This document shows, piece by piece, positions 18,772-27,064 of a DNA stretch of 64,000 nucleotides. Both the position numbers and the translations under genes were made by a program. The notes under the pieces are model-generated. The model searched no databases. It was not told the origin of the DNA and saw nothing but the letters and a program-made list of their open reading frames with translations. The first letter of the stretch is position 1. Every line of letters begins with the position of its first letter. Origin of the DNA: Brevibacillus borstelensis (GTDB taxonomy: Bacteria > Bacillota > Bacilli > Brevibacillales > Brevibacillaceae); assembly GCF_003710865.1 (NCBI RefSeq), contig NZ_RHHO01000014.1, forward strand, positions 1-64,000, in the 5' to 3' direction.

Positions 18772-20463
18772 TTACGGAATAATGTACAGCGTCCGGGAAG
18801 AAGACAAACCTTTCGCCTGCTTTTCGTCGATTTTGGTCTCAACAAACGGGATTCCCTCCTCCTGCAGCCGGACGCGGTTGGCATTGAAGTGCCGGAAATC
18901 GACCAGCACTGGCTGAGTGCTCTGCTTCATCGCCTGCAGCTGCTGTTTGAGCAGCAGATGCGAATAGCTCTGTCCGATAAAATGACCGAAGCCGACCAAA
19001 AACGCGTTTGCTATAAGAGCGCAGAGCAAAAGCCTGCTTCCATTTTGAATCCACGCCTTTCCGCTTTCCAGTCCCATCACGGCAATCAGGACGGGAATGA
19101 TCCAAAGCTGGGGGACATACCGGGCCCACCACGACTCCGGATTGATCAAAACCGTAAACAGCAGGATAGCCATGACGAGGAAAACTGGCCGATGCGCCCG
19201 TCTCTTTTGCAGCAGCAGGCCAAAAATGACCAGGCAGCCGAGCAGCACGGCTCCCCCGAACATGGGACCGAATCCGGCTACCCGCACATCGGGAGAGATG
19301 AACGCCGTTATCTCGTACGGCGTGACCGAAAACGGCCATTTGAGCTGGCTTTCTCCGTCGTTTCCGACGTTGGCGGTCGTCGCAAACAGAGAAACAAAGA
19401 ACTTTTCAAACCGGTTTTTGTCCAGAAAATCATGCGGGCTGTTGGTTTTCATGATGTCGACCGCATTTTCGCCAGCCAGCGGGTAAAACGGATGGCCCTT
19501 CGTCAGCGTATTCGTTACGTATGGATTGTAGCCGACGAGCGCCACACAGATGAGCAAGCTGGCCGTGAATGCGGCAAGCAGGCTTTTCCACCGCCCCTCG
19601 CTGTCGTAGAGGAAAAAGAGCAGCAGCAGCCCGCAGCCGAGCAGGACGGCGTAAACAAGGGCGGTAAATTTCACCTCGCCGAGCAGAATGAGCGCCGAGC
19701 AAAGCCCGGCAAGCGTCCACGGGTGATACCGTTTGTACAAAAGATAGCCGAGCGCACAGATGCACAAAATGAGCGATGCCAGCTGTCCGTCAATGTAAAA
19801 GGTGATCAGCTGCGTTACCACCACAGGATTGCAGGCCAACAGGAGCGAGAGAATAACCGCTCTTTTCGGCTTCGCTGGAAAAGCTGTCAGCATGGCGGCT
19901 GCAGACAGAAAAAAAGACGCAAACAGCAGGATGAAGTTGAAGATCTTGCTCACTTCAATCTGATCGGTCACTTTGTAAAGCAGAGAATCGAGGAGCCAAG
20001 GGCCTTTGCTGTAGTGGTTGATCCACAGCTCGAACACCGTCAGCAGCTCGCGTCCCTGCAGCTTCGCAAGCTCTGCATCTGTGGGCGCCTCCAGCTGTTC
20101 ATAGACCGGATTCCATCCATCCTTCAGAAGGATAATCGCTTCCTGGTGATACGTTTGCCCATCCCATGACAGGTCGTAGGTGTGGGCGCTCGCATACAAG
20201 CTGATTCCCAAAACGAGCGCAAGCCCCGCGAGAGTGGAGAGAAACGCGGCCACTGTGCGGGCAGGAAAGAATGAGCGCGTCATGCCCCACATGCTAAGAA
20301 GGCCGAGAGCCAGGGACAGCCAGAGGCTGATGCCGGTAATCGGTATTCCGCATAACAACAGGACCGAAGTGAAAAACAGCATAAAGGCTAAAAAGAGGAT
20401 CAACGCAATCCCCAGAATAAAGGAATAGTTCCCCAGCTTGTTTATATTTGTTGATTCGTTCAT
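18772..20463 (-). CDS. Polytopic membrane glycosyltransferase (probable GT-C fold)
   Basis: 563-residue protein with about a dozen membrane helices and a first large outside loop containing LSWDGQTYHQEAIILL, whose acidic residue fits the catalytic position of lipid-dependent GT-C transferases. Such enzymes take a sugar from a polyprenyl-phosphate donor outside the membrane. The closest named family cannot be fixed from sequence alone. The frame extends to 20556, but ATG 20463 follows GGAGAG at good spacing and is chosen. It is the last gene of a four-gene operon with UbiA-type, SMR-like and PAP2-like proteins, which suggests that it uses the lipid-linked sugar they make. Confidence 0.75.
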   Translation of the reverse strand: MNESTNINKLGNYSFILGIALILFLAFMLFFTSVLLLCGIPITGISLWLSLALGLLSMWGMTRSFFPARTVAAFLSTLAGLALVLGISLYASAHTYDLSWDGQTYHQEAIILLKDGWNPVYEQLEAPTDAELAKLQGRELLTVFELWINHYSKGPWLLDSLLYKVTDQIEVSKIFNFILLFASFFLSAAAMLTAFPAKPKRAVILSLLLACNPVVVTQLITFYIDGQLASLILCICALGYLLYKRYHPWTLAGLCSALILLGEVKFTALVYAVLLGCGLLLLFFLYDSEGRWKSLLAAFTASLLICVALVGYNPYVTNTLTKGHPFYPLAGENAVDIMKTNSPHDFLDKNRFEKFFVSLFATTANVGNDGESQLKWPFSVTPYEITAFISPDVRVAGFGPMFGGAVLLGCLVIFGLLLQKRRAHRPVFLVMAILLFTVLINPESWWARYVPQLWIIPVLIAVMGLESGKAWIQNGSRLLLCALIANAFLVGFGHFIGQSYSHLLLKQQLQAMKQSTQPVLVDFRHFNANRVRLQEEGIPFVETKIDEKQAKGLSSSRTLYIIP

Positions 20464-20485
20464 ACTTTCTCTTTCTCTCCCATTC

Positions 20486-20965
20486 CTAGCCAAATAGACT
20501 CGGGCTTGCTTGTGAAAGCACGTGCAAAAGCTTCGCAAGCAGCACGCCGAGAACAATCCCTCCTACAATCTCACCTTTGGTATGCCCCATGCTTTCGCGC
20601 AGCGGCTTTGCGACGGAAGCAGGCGAATCCGCTGTGACACTCGACTCTGCAGAGACCGACTGGTACGGCGCTGTCGCCATCCGGTTCAGCGCTTCCGCAT
20701 GCTTGCCGACGGCCCTGCGCAATCCCATCGCGTCAATGATGACGATAAACGTAACCGCAACTCCCAGCCCGAATACAGGATGGTCAAAGCCTTCGCGCAG
20801 GCCGATCAGGGCAATGCTGGTGACCATCACAGTCGTATGGGTGCTGGGGAATCCGCCGTTTCCTATTTTTGACCGGGCTTCCTTCCCAAAGCGAAGGTAG
20901 TTGATAAAAAATTTGACCGTTCCCGAGACGAGCCATCCGATAAACGGTGCCAACGCGTACAACAT
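20486..20965 (-). CDS. Divergent PAP2 family membrane protein (DUF212)
   Basis: 159-residue membrane protein. Seen: GGFPSTHTTVMVTSIALIG and the later GHTKGEIVGGIVLGVLLA, typical of the DUF212 'divergent PAP2' family, which keeps PSxHT and GHT elements of lipid phosphatases. ATG 20965 follows GGAGG seven bases upstream. Because it follows a gene for a polyprenyl-phosphate phosphoribosyltransferase, it could remove the 5-phosphate of the lipid-linked ribose, as proposed for Rv3807c in mycobacteria; that role is inference. Confidence 0.85.
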   Translation of the reverse strand: MLYALAPFIGWLVSGTVKFFINYLRFGKEARSKIGNGGFPSTHTTVMVTSIALIGLREGFDHPVFGLGVAVTFIVIIDAMGLRRAVGKHAEALNRMATAPYQSVSAESSVTADSPASVAKPLRESMGHTKGEIVGGIVLGVLLAKLLHVLSQASPSLFG

Positions 20966-21008
20966 GTGAATTCCTCCGATAAGATAAACTGCCAAGCTGC
21001 GGGATGTG

Positions 21009-21365
21009 TCAGGATTGTGCCAGCACAATGACGCCGATGATGATGATCGCAAGGCCCGCCATCCGCGTGGCAGACATCGGCTCCTGAAACAGAAAAACCG
21101 ACAGGATCGCTACGAGGACATAGCCCAAGGCGGCCATAGGGTAGGCGTAGGAGAGCTGTACCCTTTCGATGGCCGCTATCCAGACAAATGCGGAGATTCC
21201 GTACAGGGAAAGTCCGACGACGATCGGTACGTTGGTGATGTACTGCAAGATTTTCAGCAAAAACAGATCGCTCTTTCCCGCCAGAGACGAGGCTCCCAGC
21301 TTCATGGCGACCTGCCCGCATGCGCTGAGCAGGATCGAAACAAAAATCAGGACGTGCGCCTGCAT
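21009..21365 (-). CDS. Small four-helix EamA/SMR-type membrane transporter
   Basis: 118 residues and four hydrophobic helices, with an early helix carrying ILLSACGQVAMKLG and a later VQLSYAYPMAALGYVLVA, typical of small multidrug resistance and ArnE/ArnF-type flippase subunits. ATG 21365 follows AGGTGG nine bases upstream; the in-frame ATG at 21374 has no spacing for a ribosome site. In this operon a role as flippase for a lipid-linked sugar is more likely than drug export, but this is inference. Confidence 0.8.
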   Translation of the reverse strand: MQAHVLIFVSILLSACGQVAMKLGASSLAGKSDLFLLKILQYITNVPIVVGLSLYGISAFVWIAAIERVQLSYAYPMAALGYVLVAILSVFLFQEPMSATRMAGLAIIIIGVIVLAQS

Positions 21366-21390
21366 ACCCTTCATCCACCTATCTGTGCTG

Positions 21391-22305
21391 TTATTCAAAA
21401 AAATACAGGATGCCGGCCACCGTAACCACATACAAGAGCACCGTGATCAGGATCGGCTTGTCCTCCAGCAGCACTTTTTCCGGACTGCCTCCCTTGCCGC
21501 TCATCGCAATCAAATAGAGGTAGCGGAAAATGCCAAAAATCACGAACGGAATCGTCCACATCAACTGGATCGTCCGCCCGGATGTGAAGGTGAACAACGA
21601 GTAGCTGATGATCGTTGCCGTTGTCACGATCGTATTGAATTGATTCAACAATTCTGTCGAGTAGAACTCCAGTACTTTCCGGTGGGAACCTTTTTCCGCT
21701 TGCAGCAGTTGAAGCTCGTGCCGCCGCTTGCTGATGGCCAAGAAGAGAGCCAGCAGCATGGTGCAAAGCAAAAACCACGGGGTCAGCGGGGTTCCGATCG
21801 CGAGGCCGCCTCCGATCGCACGGAGGACAAAACCGGCAGAGATAATCATCACATCGAGAATGACTACATGCTTCAGCTTGAGTGAATACGCGCAGTTCAG
21901 CAAAAAGTAAACCAGCAGCACAAAACCGAGGAGCGTATTGACAGAGAAGGCGACAGAAAGGGAAACAATCAGCAGCAAAGCACCGAAAGTCAGTGCCAAA
22001 AACGGGTTTAATGCCCCCGAAGCCATGGGCCGGAACCGCTTTTCGGGATGGTTCCGGTCGTTTTTGATGTCTACAAAATCATTCAATATATAGACACAGC
22101 CGGATACGAAGCAAAAAAGGAAAAAGGCGAGAATAGCTTTGCCGCCAACATCCATATCCACTCGGCGGAAAGAAAACAAAAGGGCAGCAAAAACAAGCAG
22201 GTTTTTTGTCCATTGCTGAGGCCGCAGCTGACGAATCAACAAAACCAAAACATTTTGGACAGGTGCTGTTTGCGCTTTTACTTTCACAGAATTCGGCAAT
22301 CCCAT
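21391..22305 (-). CDS. UbiA-family polyprenyl-phosphate phosphoribosyltransferase (DPPR synthase-like)
   Basis: 304-residue membrane enzyme with eight or nine helices. Seen: RPQQWTKNLLVFA at the N-terminus and the metal-binding motif YILNDFVDIKNDRNHPEKRFRP, which matches decaprenyl-phosphate phosphoribosyltransferases (they join PRPP to a polyprenyl phosphate) rather than quinone-pathway UbiA. A second Asp-rich region, VILDVMIISAGFVLRAIGG, is present. ATG 22305 (MGLPN) follows GGAGAG; the nominal extension to 22542 lies in the promoter region. First gene of a four-gene operon. The likely product here is undecaprenyl-phospho-5-phosphoribose (inference). Confidence 0.82.
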   Translation of the reverse strand: MGLPNSVKVKAQTAPVQNVLVLLIRQLRPQQWTKNLLVFAALLFSFRRVDMDVGGKAILAFFLFCFVSGCVYILNDFVDIKNDRNHPEKRFRPMASGALNPFLALTFGALLLIVSLSVAFSVNTLLGFVLLVYFLLNCAYSLKLKHVVILDVMIISAGFVLRAIGGGLAIGTPLTPWFLLCTMLLALFLAISKRRHELQLLQAEKGSHRKVLEFYSTELLNQFNTIVTTATIISYSLFTFTSGRTIQLMWTIPFVIFGIFRYLYLIAMSGKGGSPEKVLLEDKPILITVLLYVVTVAGILYFFE

Positions 22306-22598
22306 ATGACTCTCCAATCTATTTACTATGTAGCATGTTACCAAAGGTAAGACGACAATTACCAACAAATAGTAACATAATTGATCGATTTTTGCTGTTT
22401 CGTTCCGAATCCAGTTCACAAAAAAGGAGATAAAGGCAAGGGGCAAATCTTGAAAGTGGATATATGGAATCAAGGAATTGCAAGGAAAATCGCTATCCAA
22501 ATAAAGGGATGTTTGCAAATAACGCCCAAAATATAAGGCCAATTTGATTATTGGATATATACCCTTAACATAATTGCCACTATTCTAAAAATTAAAAA
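22306..22598. other. Intergenic region between two divergent operons
   Basis: No gene is seen. It must contain the promoters of the UbiA-type operon (-) and dctP (+). Short repeats of TTACC/GGTAA occur at about 22337-22375, close to the leftward start, and could be an operator. A weak rightward promoter may be TTGATT near 22544 with TAACAT 16 bp later. Confidence 0.5.
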
Positions 22599-22613
22599 TT
22601 GAAAGCGTATACA
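22599..22613 (+). promoter_or_regulatory. CcpA cre site before dctP
   Basis: TTGAAAGCGTATACA fits the relaxed cre consensus WTGNAANCGNWNNCW at every position and lies directly before the ribosome site of dctP. In this place bound CcpA would block transcription in rich carbon. Confidence 0.7.
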
Positions 22614-22629
22614 ACGCGGGGGAGGACAT

Positions 22630-23655
22630 ATGAAAAGGCTCGTAAGTTTTGGACTCTCTGTATTGATGGCGGCAGCGCTGGCAGCCTGCGGTTCCCAGCA
22701 ATCGAACGGAAGCTCTCAAGTTCAGGGGGCAGGCGCGTCGCAGGAATTAAAGCTCAAAGTGAGCATTACGGTCTCGGAGAAAGACACCTGGGGAGTTGCG
22801 GTGAAGAAGTGGATGGAGGACGTCGAGCAAAAGTCAAATGGCCGGATCAAAATGAAAATGTATGCAAATGAATCTCTCTCCAACGGCAACCAGCCAAAAG
22901 GTCTGGAGGCAGTCCAAAACGGGTCGACGGACATTTCTCTCCACTCTACGATTATCTACAACGTACTCGACCCGAAGTTTGCCGCGCCTTCTCTTCCCTG
23001 GCTCATACCAAGCTACGAACAGGCTGACAAAGCGATGAACGGAGAAGCCGGGCAAAAATTGATGGAGCTCGTTCGCAGCAAAGGGATCGAGCCTCTCGCA
23101 TTCGGGGAAAGCGGCTACCGTCAAATTACAAACAGCAAGAGGCCGATTCTCACCCCGGAAGACTTGAACGGACTGAAGATCAGAACGCCTTCCATGGAAG
23201 CGATGGTGGCTACGTATAAGGAGTTTGGCGGAGATCCGACGGTTATGAACTTCTCGGAGGTGTTTACCTCCTTGCAGCAAGGTGTGATCGACGGACAGGA
23301 AAATCCGCTTCCGATCATTCTCAACTCCAAACTGTACGAGGTGCAAAAGTACTTGACTGTATGGAACTACATGTACGATCCGATTGTTTTTGGCGTCAAT
23401 AAAAAGCTGTATGACAGTCTGGACGCGGACACGCAAAAGCTGCTGAGAGAAACGGCCCAAGAAGCCGCCAAATACCAGATCGAGCTGAATCGCAAAGAGA
23501 ACGAAGAAGTGCTGGCGCAGCTCAAGGAAAAAGGGATGGAAGTCGTCGAGCTGACACCTGAGCAGATCAAGGCATTCCAGGAAAAAGTCCAACCGGTTAT
23601 CGACAAATATGAGGGCATCATCGGCAAGGATCTTTTGGATGCATTCCGCAAGTAA
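22630..23655 (+). CDS. dctP: TRAP transporter substrate-binding protein DctP
   Basis: Extracytoplasmic receptor of a Na+-driven TRAP importer for an organic acid. Seen: signal peptide ending in lipobox LAAC (so lipid-anchored), then a DctP fold: SEKDTWGVAVKKWMEDVEQKSNGRIKMKMY, the conserved Arg in GLKIRTPSMEA that binds substrate carboxylate, and GVIDGQENPLPI. 341 residues. ATG follows GGGGGAGGACAT. Binding of C4-dicarboxylates or 2-oxo/hydroxy acids is usual for the family; the exact ligand is not readable. Confidence 0.9.
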   Translation: MKRLVSFGLSVLMAAALAACGSQQSNGSSQVQGAGASQELKLKVSITVSEKDTWGVAVKKWMEDVEQKSNGRIKMKMYANESLSNGNQPKGLEAVQNGSTDISLHSTIIYNVLDPKFAAPSLPWLIPSYEQADKAMNGEAGQKLMELVRSKGIEPLAFGESGYRQITNSKRPILTPEDLNGLKIRTPSMEAMVATYKEFGGDPTVMNFSEVFTSLQQGVIDGQENPLPIILNSKLYEVQKYLTVWNYMYDPIVFGVNKKLYDSLDADTQKLLRETAQEAAKYQIELNRKENEEVLAQLKEKGMEVVELTPEQIKAFQEKVQPVIDKYEGIIGKDLLDAFRK

Positions 23656-23670
23656 ACACGACAGGTGGAA

Positions 23671-23695
23671 AAAGGGGCGATAAAGCCCCCTTTTT
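23671..23695 (+). terminator. Intra-operon attenuator-like terminator
   Basis: GGGGC/GCCCC stem (23674-23678 with 23685-23689) with GATAAA loop and T tail, between dctP and dctQ. It probably lowers membrane-subunit expression relative to the binding protein. Confidence 0.75.
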
Positions 23696-23737
23696 CATCC
23701 CAATCGCAGGGCAATTGCTTTTTACGGGGGGATCGTC

Positions 23738-24217
23738 ATGAAATTCTGGGTTCGGCTGGAAGAGTGGATTCTGGCAGTCTTAATGGGCATCATCTGCGTT
23801 TTGACAATGGTCAACGTATTATCGAGATATTTTTTCAACAGCTCGCTTTCCATGACGGAAGAACTGACCACCAACATCTTCGCTTTCATCATTTTTATCG
23901 GAGCGGCCTTGCTTGCCAGGGAAAACGGGCACCTCGGCTTTGCGCTTTTGACCGATCAGCTTCCCGCCCGCTTCCGGATCGTTTGTACCGTGATTGTCGG
24001 CTGTTTGACGACGGTGTTTTTCGTCATTCTGCTTTGGTACGGTTGGGAAATGGTCATGCAGCAGTATCAGTACAACCAGAAGACGCCGGCCATGGGCCTG
24101 CCGGAGTGGCTGATGGGTCTGTCGGTGCCGCTCGGTGCGCTGCTGTGCATGTTTCGTTTCTGGGAAGGGTACGTCCTGGAGATACGAAGGCATAAAAGAG
24201 AGGAGGCAAACCAATGA
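23738..24217 (+). CDS. dctQ: TRAP transporter small permease DctQ
   Basis: 159-residue four-helix subunit, with NVLSRYFFNSSLSMTEELTTNIFAFIIFIGAALLARENGHLGF, the typical DctQ signature split here only by length. Begins behind GGGGGGATCGTC and overlaps dctM by 4 bases (ATGA), so the two are translationally coupled. Confidence 0.9.
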   Translation: MKFWVRLEEWILAVLMGIICVLTMVNVLSRYFFNSSLSMTEELTTNIFAFIIFIGAALLARENGHLGFALLTDQLPARFRIVCTVIVGCLTTVFFVILLWYGWEMVMQQYQYNQKTPAMGLPEWLMGLSVPLGALLCMFRFWEGYVLEIRRHKREEANQ

Positions 24218-25500
24218 GCGCAACAGCGATTTGTCTATTCGGGTCCTTCTTTCTGCTGCTGTTTTTAAACATGCCTATCGCCGTAGCCCTCGGCCTCTCT
24301 ACCGCGATCACGCTGCTGCTGTTTGATCTGCCCATCCAGTCGCTGCCGCCGACCTTGTATTCATCGTTGACCAAATTTACGCTGCTCGCGATTCCGTTCT
24401 TTTTCCTCGCCGGGCTGATCATGGAGAGGGCGGGCATCTCCAAAAGGCTGATCCAGCTAGCTCAGACGCTTACCGGCCATTTCACGGGCGGGCTTGCCAT
24501 CGTGTCAGTCGTGGCAGCGTGTTTCTTCGCGGCGATTTCCGGTTCCGGTCCCGCTACGATGGCCGCCGTGGGCGCGATTATCATACCGGCCATGGTCAAG
24601 CAAGGCTATCGCAAGGATATGTCGGCAGGGCTTCTCGCGACGGCAGGCGGCATCGGCATCATCATTCCGCCCAGCATCGCCTATATCATCTACGGTGTAA
24701 TCGCGGAGGTTTCCATTGGTAAAATCTTTATGGCGGGGATTGTCCCCGGCCTCTTGATGGGTGCCATACTGGCGCTGACGGGATACATGATCGCCAGGAA
24801 AGAACAGATCCCTACGCTTCCGAAAGCGAGCGCCAGGGACATTGTGGCTGCTCTGAAGGATGCCTCGTGGGGCTTGATGGCCCCTGTGATCATCCTGGGG
24901 GGAATCTACACGGGGATTTTCACGCCGACAGAGTCTGCCGTTGTGGCAGTATTCTACGGTTTGTTTGTCGGAATTTTTATCTACAAGGAAATCAAAATCA
25001 AACATTTGCCAAGCCTCTTGGTGGAATCTGCGAAAACGACAGCGATGATCATGCTTATCGTCGCCTCGGCCTCCACCTTTGCCTGGCTGATCACGGTTGA
25101 GGGGATTGCGGAGGATTTGGCCAATTCCTTGATGAGCATCGCCCCCAACACGATTACGATGATGCTGATGATCAACCTGGTCCTGCTGATCGCGGGGATG
25201 TTTGTGGATGCCATATCCGCATTTTATATTTTCTTGCCGATCTTTTTGCCGATTCTCACCATGATGGACATTGACCCTGTCCATTTTGGCGTCATGATGA
25301 CGATGAACCTCGCCATTGGTCTGGTCACACCGCCCGTTGGCCTCGATCTTTACGTTGCTTGCGGACTGGCGAAAATTTCGTTGAAGGAGATATCGAAAGG
25401 GGTTATTCCGTTTATTGTCGCATCCATACTCGCGTTGCTCGTGATCACTTACATTCCGTCTATTACACTGTGGCTTCCTGAACTGTTGAACATGAAATAA
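24214..25500 (+). CDS. dctM: TRAP transporter large permease DctM
   Basis: 428-residue membrane channel subunit with about 12 helices. Seen: AISGSGPATMAAVGAIIIPAM, GIIIPPSIAYIIYGV and GLVTPPVGLDLYVACGLA, all conserved in DctM. It completes a P-Q-M set. Confidence 0.92.
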   Translation: MSATAICLFGSFFLLLFLNMPIAVALGLSTAITLLLFDLPIQSLPPTLYSSLTKFTLLAIPFFFLAGLIMERAGISKRLIQLAQTLTGHFTGGLAIVSVVAACFFAAISGSGPATMAAVGAIIIPAMVKQGYRKDMSAGLLATAGGIGIIIPPSIAYIIYGVIAEVSIGKIFMAGIVPGLLMGAILALTGYMIARKEQIPTLPKASARDIVAALKDASWGLMAPVIILGGIYTGIFTPTESAVVAVFYGLFVGIFIYKEIKIKHLPSLLVESAKTTAMIMLIVASASTFAWLITVEGIAEDLANSLMSIAPNTITMMLMINLVLLIAGMFVDAISAFYIFLPIFLPILTMMDIDPVHFGVMMTMNLAIGLVTPPVGLDLYVACGLAKISLKEISKGVIPFIVASILALLVITYIPSITLWLPELLNMK

Positions 25501-25513
25501 GGAGTGATCTCTT

Positions 25514-26971
25514 TTGTCAGCGACCCATTGGGATCAAATTGTTCTGGATGCGGTGGAAAAAGAGCCCTTGTACAAGCAAATCTCGCGGCAGATAGAACAA
25601 ATGGTGCACGAAGGGAAGTTGAAGCCCGGGACGCGGCTGCCTTCCGAGCGGCGGATGGCTGAGCTGTTGAAGGTGAGCAGGATGACGATCACGCTTGCCA
25701 ATGAAGACATGAAAGCAAGAGGGATCGTCCGCAGCCAGCAGGGGAGCGGCACATATATCATGCGCGGACCGCAGATGGAGCGGACAGAGCAGGTTGTCAC
25801 CTGGCATGCCGACTTCGCCTATCAGACGGGGAATGTCAATCATGCGATGGAAGAGATCATGCGTTTTGGCCGAGACCCGCGCCTGATCAATTTCGCGGGT
25901 GTCGGCACGGCCCCCGAGGTTCACCCGGGAATCGAGCTGAGCCAATACTTTGCCGAGCATTTGCGGAAAAACCCGATCCTGCTCCAGTTGCCCGCACCGA
26001 CGCAGGGCTATGAGCCTCTGCGGATAGACGCTTGCAAATGGCTGGAGGAGAGCGGCATTCACGTCGACCCGAAAGAGATCATGATCGTCTCCGGAGCGAT
26101 GCAAGGACTGGATCTCATCAGCAGGCTGTTCCTGGCTCCGGGCGATTACGTCATCATGGAGGACCCCGGATTTCTCGCCGCCTCTGACGCGTTTACGGCG
26201 ACCGGCGCCAAAATATTGCGCATCACCCTGGATCAGGAAGGGATTCGCATTGACAATCTGGAGAATCTCCTGATGCAGTTTCCGGTGAAGTTTATTTACG
26301 TAAACCCGACGTTTCACAATCCGACTGGCGTGACCATGTCCCTGAAACGGAGAAAGGACCTGCTCGTCCTCGCGAAAAAATACAGGGTTCCCATCGTCGA
26401 GGACGATCCGTTCAGCTTGATTTATTTCGGCAAAAAACCGGTGCCGCCGCTCAAAGCGCTGGATCAGGACAATTATGTCATCCACCTCCAGTCGTTCTCG
26501 AAGTATTTGTTTCCGAGCCTGCGGGTAGCTCTCCTGGTAGCCCCGGAGGGAATCATCTCCAATTTATCCACGATCAAGCAGCGGATCGATCTGCACAGCA
26601 ACAACCTGACGCAGATTGCCGTTCATGCCTATTTGACGGAAGGGCGCCTGTCGGTCCACGCAGCCAGGCTCCGTCAGGCCTACAGCGCGCGTCTGTCCCT
26701 CATCAGGGAAATCGTAAAGGACATGCCTGAAATCCGCTGCAGCATGCCGGAGGGCGGTGTCTTTTTGTGGTGCAGGATCCCCAGCCAGGTCCGGGCGGAG
26801 AGACTGCTGCAGACAGCCCTGCGCAAAGGCGTATCGTTTGTGCCGGGGAACTGGATGAGCGGCGTGGGCTTGGGAGAAAATTATCTCCGCCTGGCCTATA
26901 CACAGCCCTCGCTGGACTTGTTGAAACCCGGATTCGAAATGATTCGTGAGGCCATTTCCGAATATCAGTAA
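25514..26971 (+). CDS. MocR-type regulator (GntR HTH fused to aminotransferase domain)
   Basis: 485 residues. N-terminal winged helix of GntR type (about residues 15-85: LYKQISRQIEQMV, GTRLPSERRMAELLKVSRMT, then SQQGSGTYI) joined to a fold-type I aminotransferase domain, with the PLP-binding Lys expected in QSFSKYLFPSLR. MocR proteins sense PLP and amino or keto compounds to control nearby metabolic genes. TTG start, AAGGAG nine bases upstream. It lies between the TRAP genes and aco, 13 bases after dctM, so it may regulate either group. A working aminotransferase is the less likely alternative. Confidence 0.9.
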   Translation: MSATHWDQIVLDAVEKEPLYKQISRQIEQMVHEGKLKPGTRLPSERRMAELLKVSRMTITLANEDMKARGIVRSQQGSGTYIMRGPQMERTEQVVTWHADFAYQTGNVNHAMEEIMRFGRDPRLINFAGVGTAPEVHPGIELSQYFAEHLRKNPILLQLPAPTQGYEPLRIDACKWLEESGIHVDPKEIMIVSGAMQGLDLISRLFLAPGDYVIMEDPGFLAASDAFTATGAKILRITLDQEGIRIDNLENLLMQFPVKFIYVNPTFHNPTGVTMSLKRRKDLLVLAKKYRVPIVEDDPFSLIYFGKKPVPPLKALDQDNYVIHLQSFSKYLFPSLRVALLVAPEGIISNLSTIKQRIDLHSNNLTQIAVHAYLTEGRLSVHAARLRQAYSARLSLIREIVKDMPEIRCSMPEGGVFLWCRIPSQVRAERLLQTALRKGVSFVPGNWMSGVGLGENYLRLAYTQPSLDLLKPGFEMIREAISEYQ

Positions 26972-26993
26972 GACCAATCACGGGAATGGTTAT

Positions 26994-27008
26994 ATGAAAA
27001 CGTTTGCA
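26994..27008 (+). promoter_or_regulatory. CcpA cre site before acoA
   Basis: ATGAAAACGTTTGCA matches WTGNAANCGNWNNCW at all positions. It is just ahead of the acoA attenuator hairpin, whose left arm begins at its last base. Confidence 0.75.
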
Positions 27009-27064
27009 CACCCCTTATGCTGATGGTGGGAATTCTCACAATCTTACCAGAAGGGGTGTTTTTT
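27008..27064 (+). terminator. Terminator/attenuator whose right arm holds the acoA ribosome site
   Basis: A 9-bp stem ACACCCCTT/AAGGGGTGT (27008-27016 with 27051-27059) is followed by six T at 27059-27064. The acoA start codon (TTG 27063 or GTG 27066) lies at the end of the T run, and the only ribosome site, AAGGGG, is inside the right arm. The 34-nt loop contains a near-palindrome GTGGGAATTCTCAC. Both transcription and translation of acoA could be gated here. It could also be just the terminator of the MocR gene reused as a ribosome site. Confidence 0.7.

Noticed and set aside
26972..27062. Sigma-54 -24/-12 promoter before acoA
   Set aside because: No TGGCAC-N5-TTGCA with correct GG-N10-GC spacing; the TTTGCA present belongs to a cre site.
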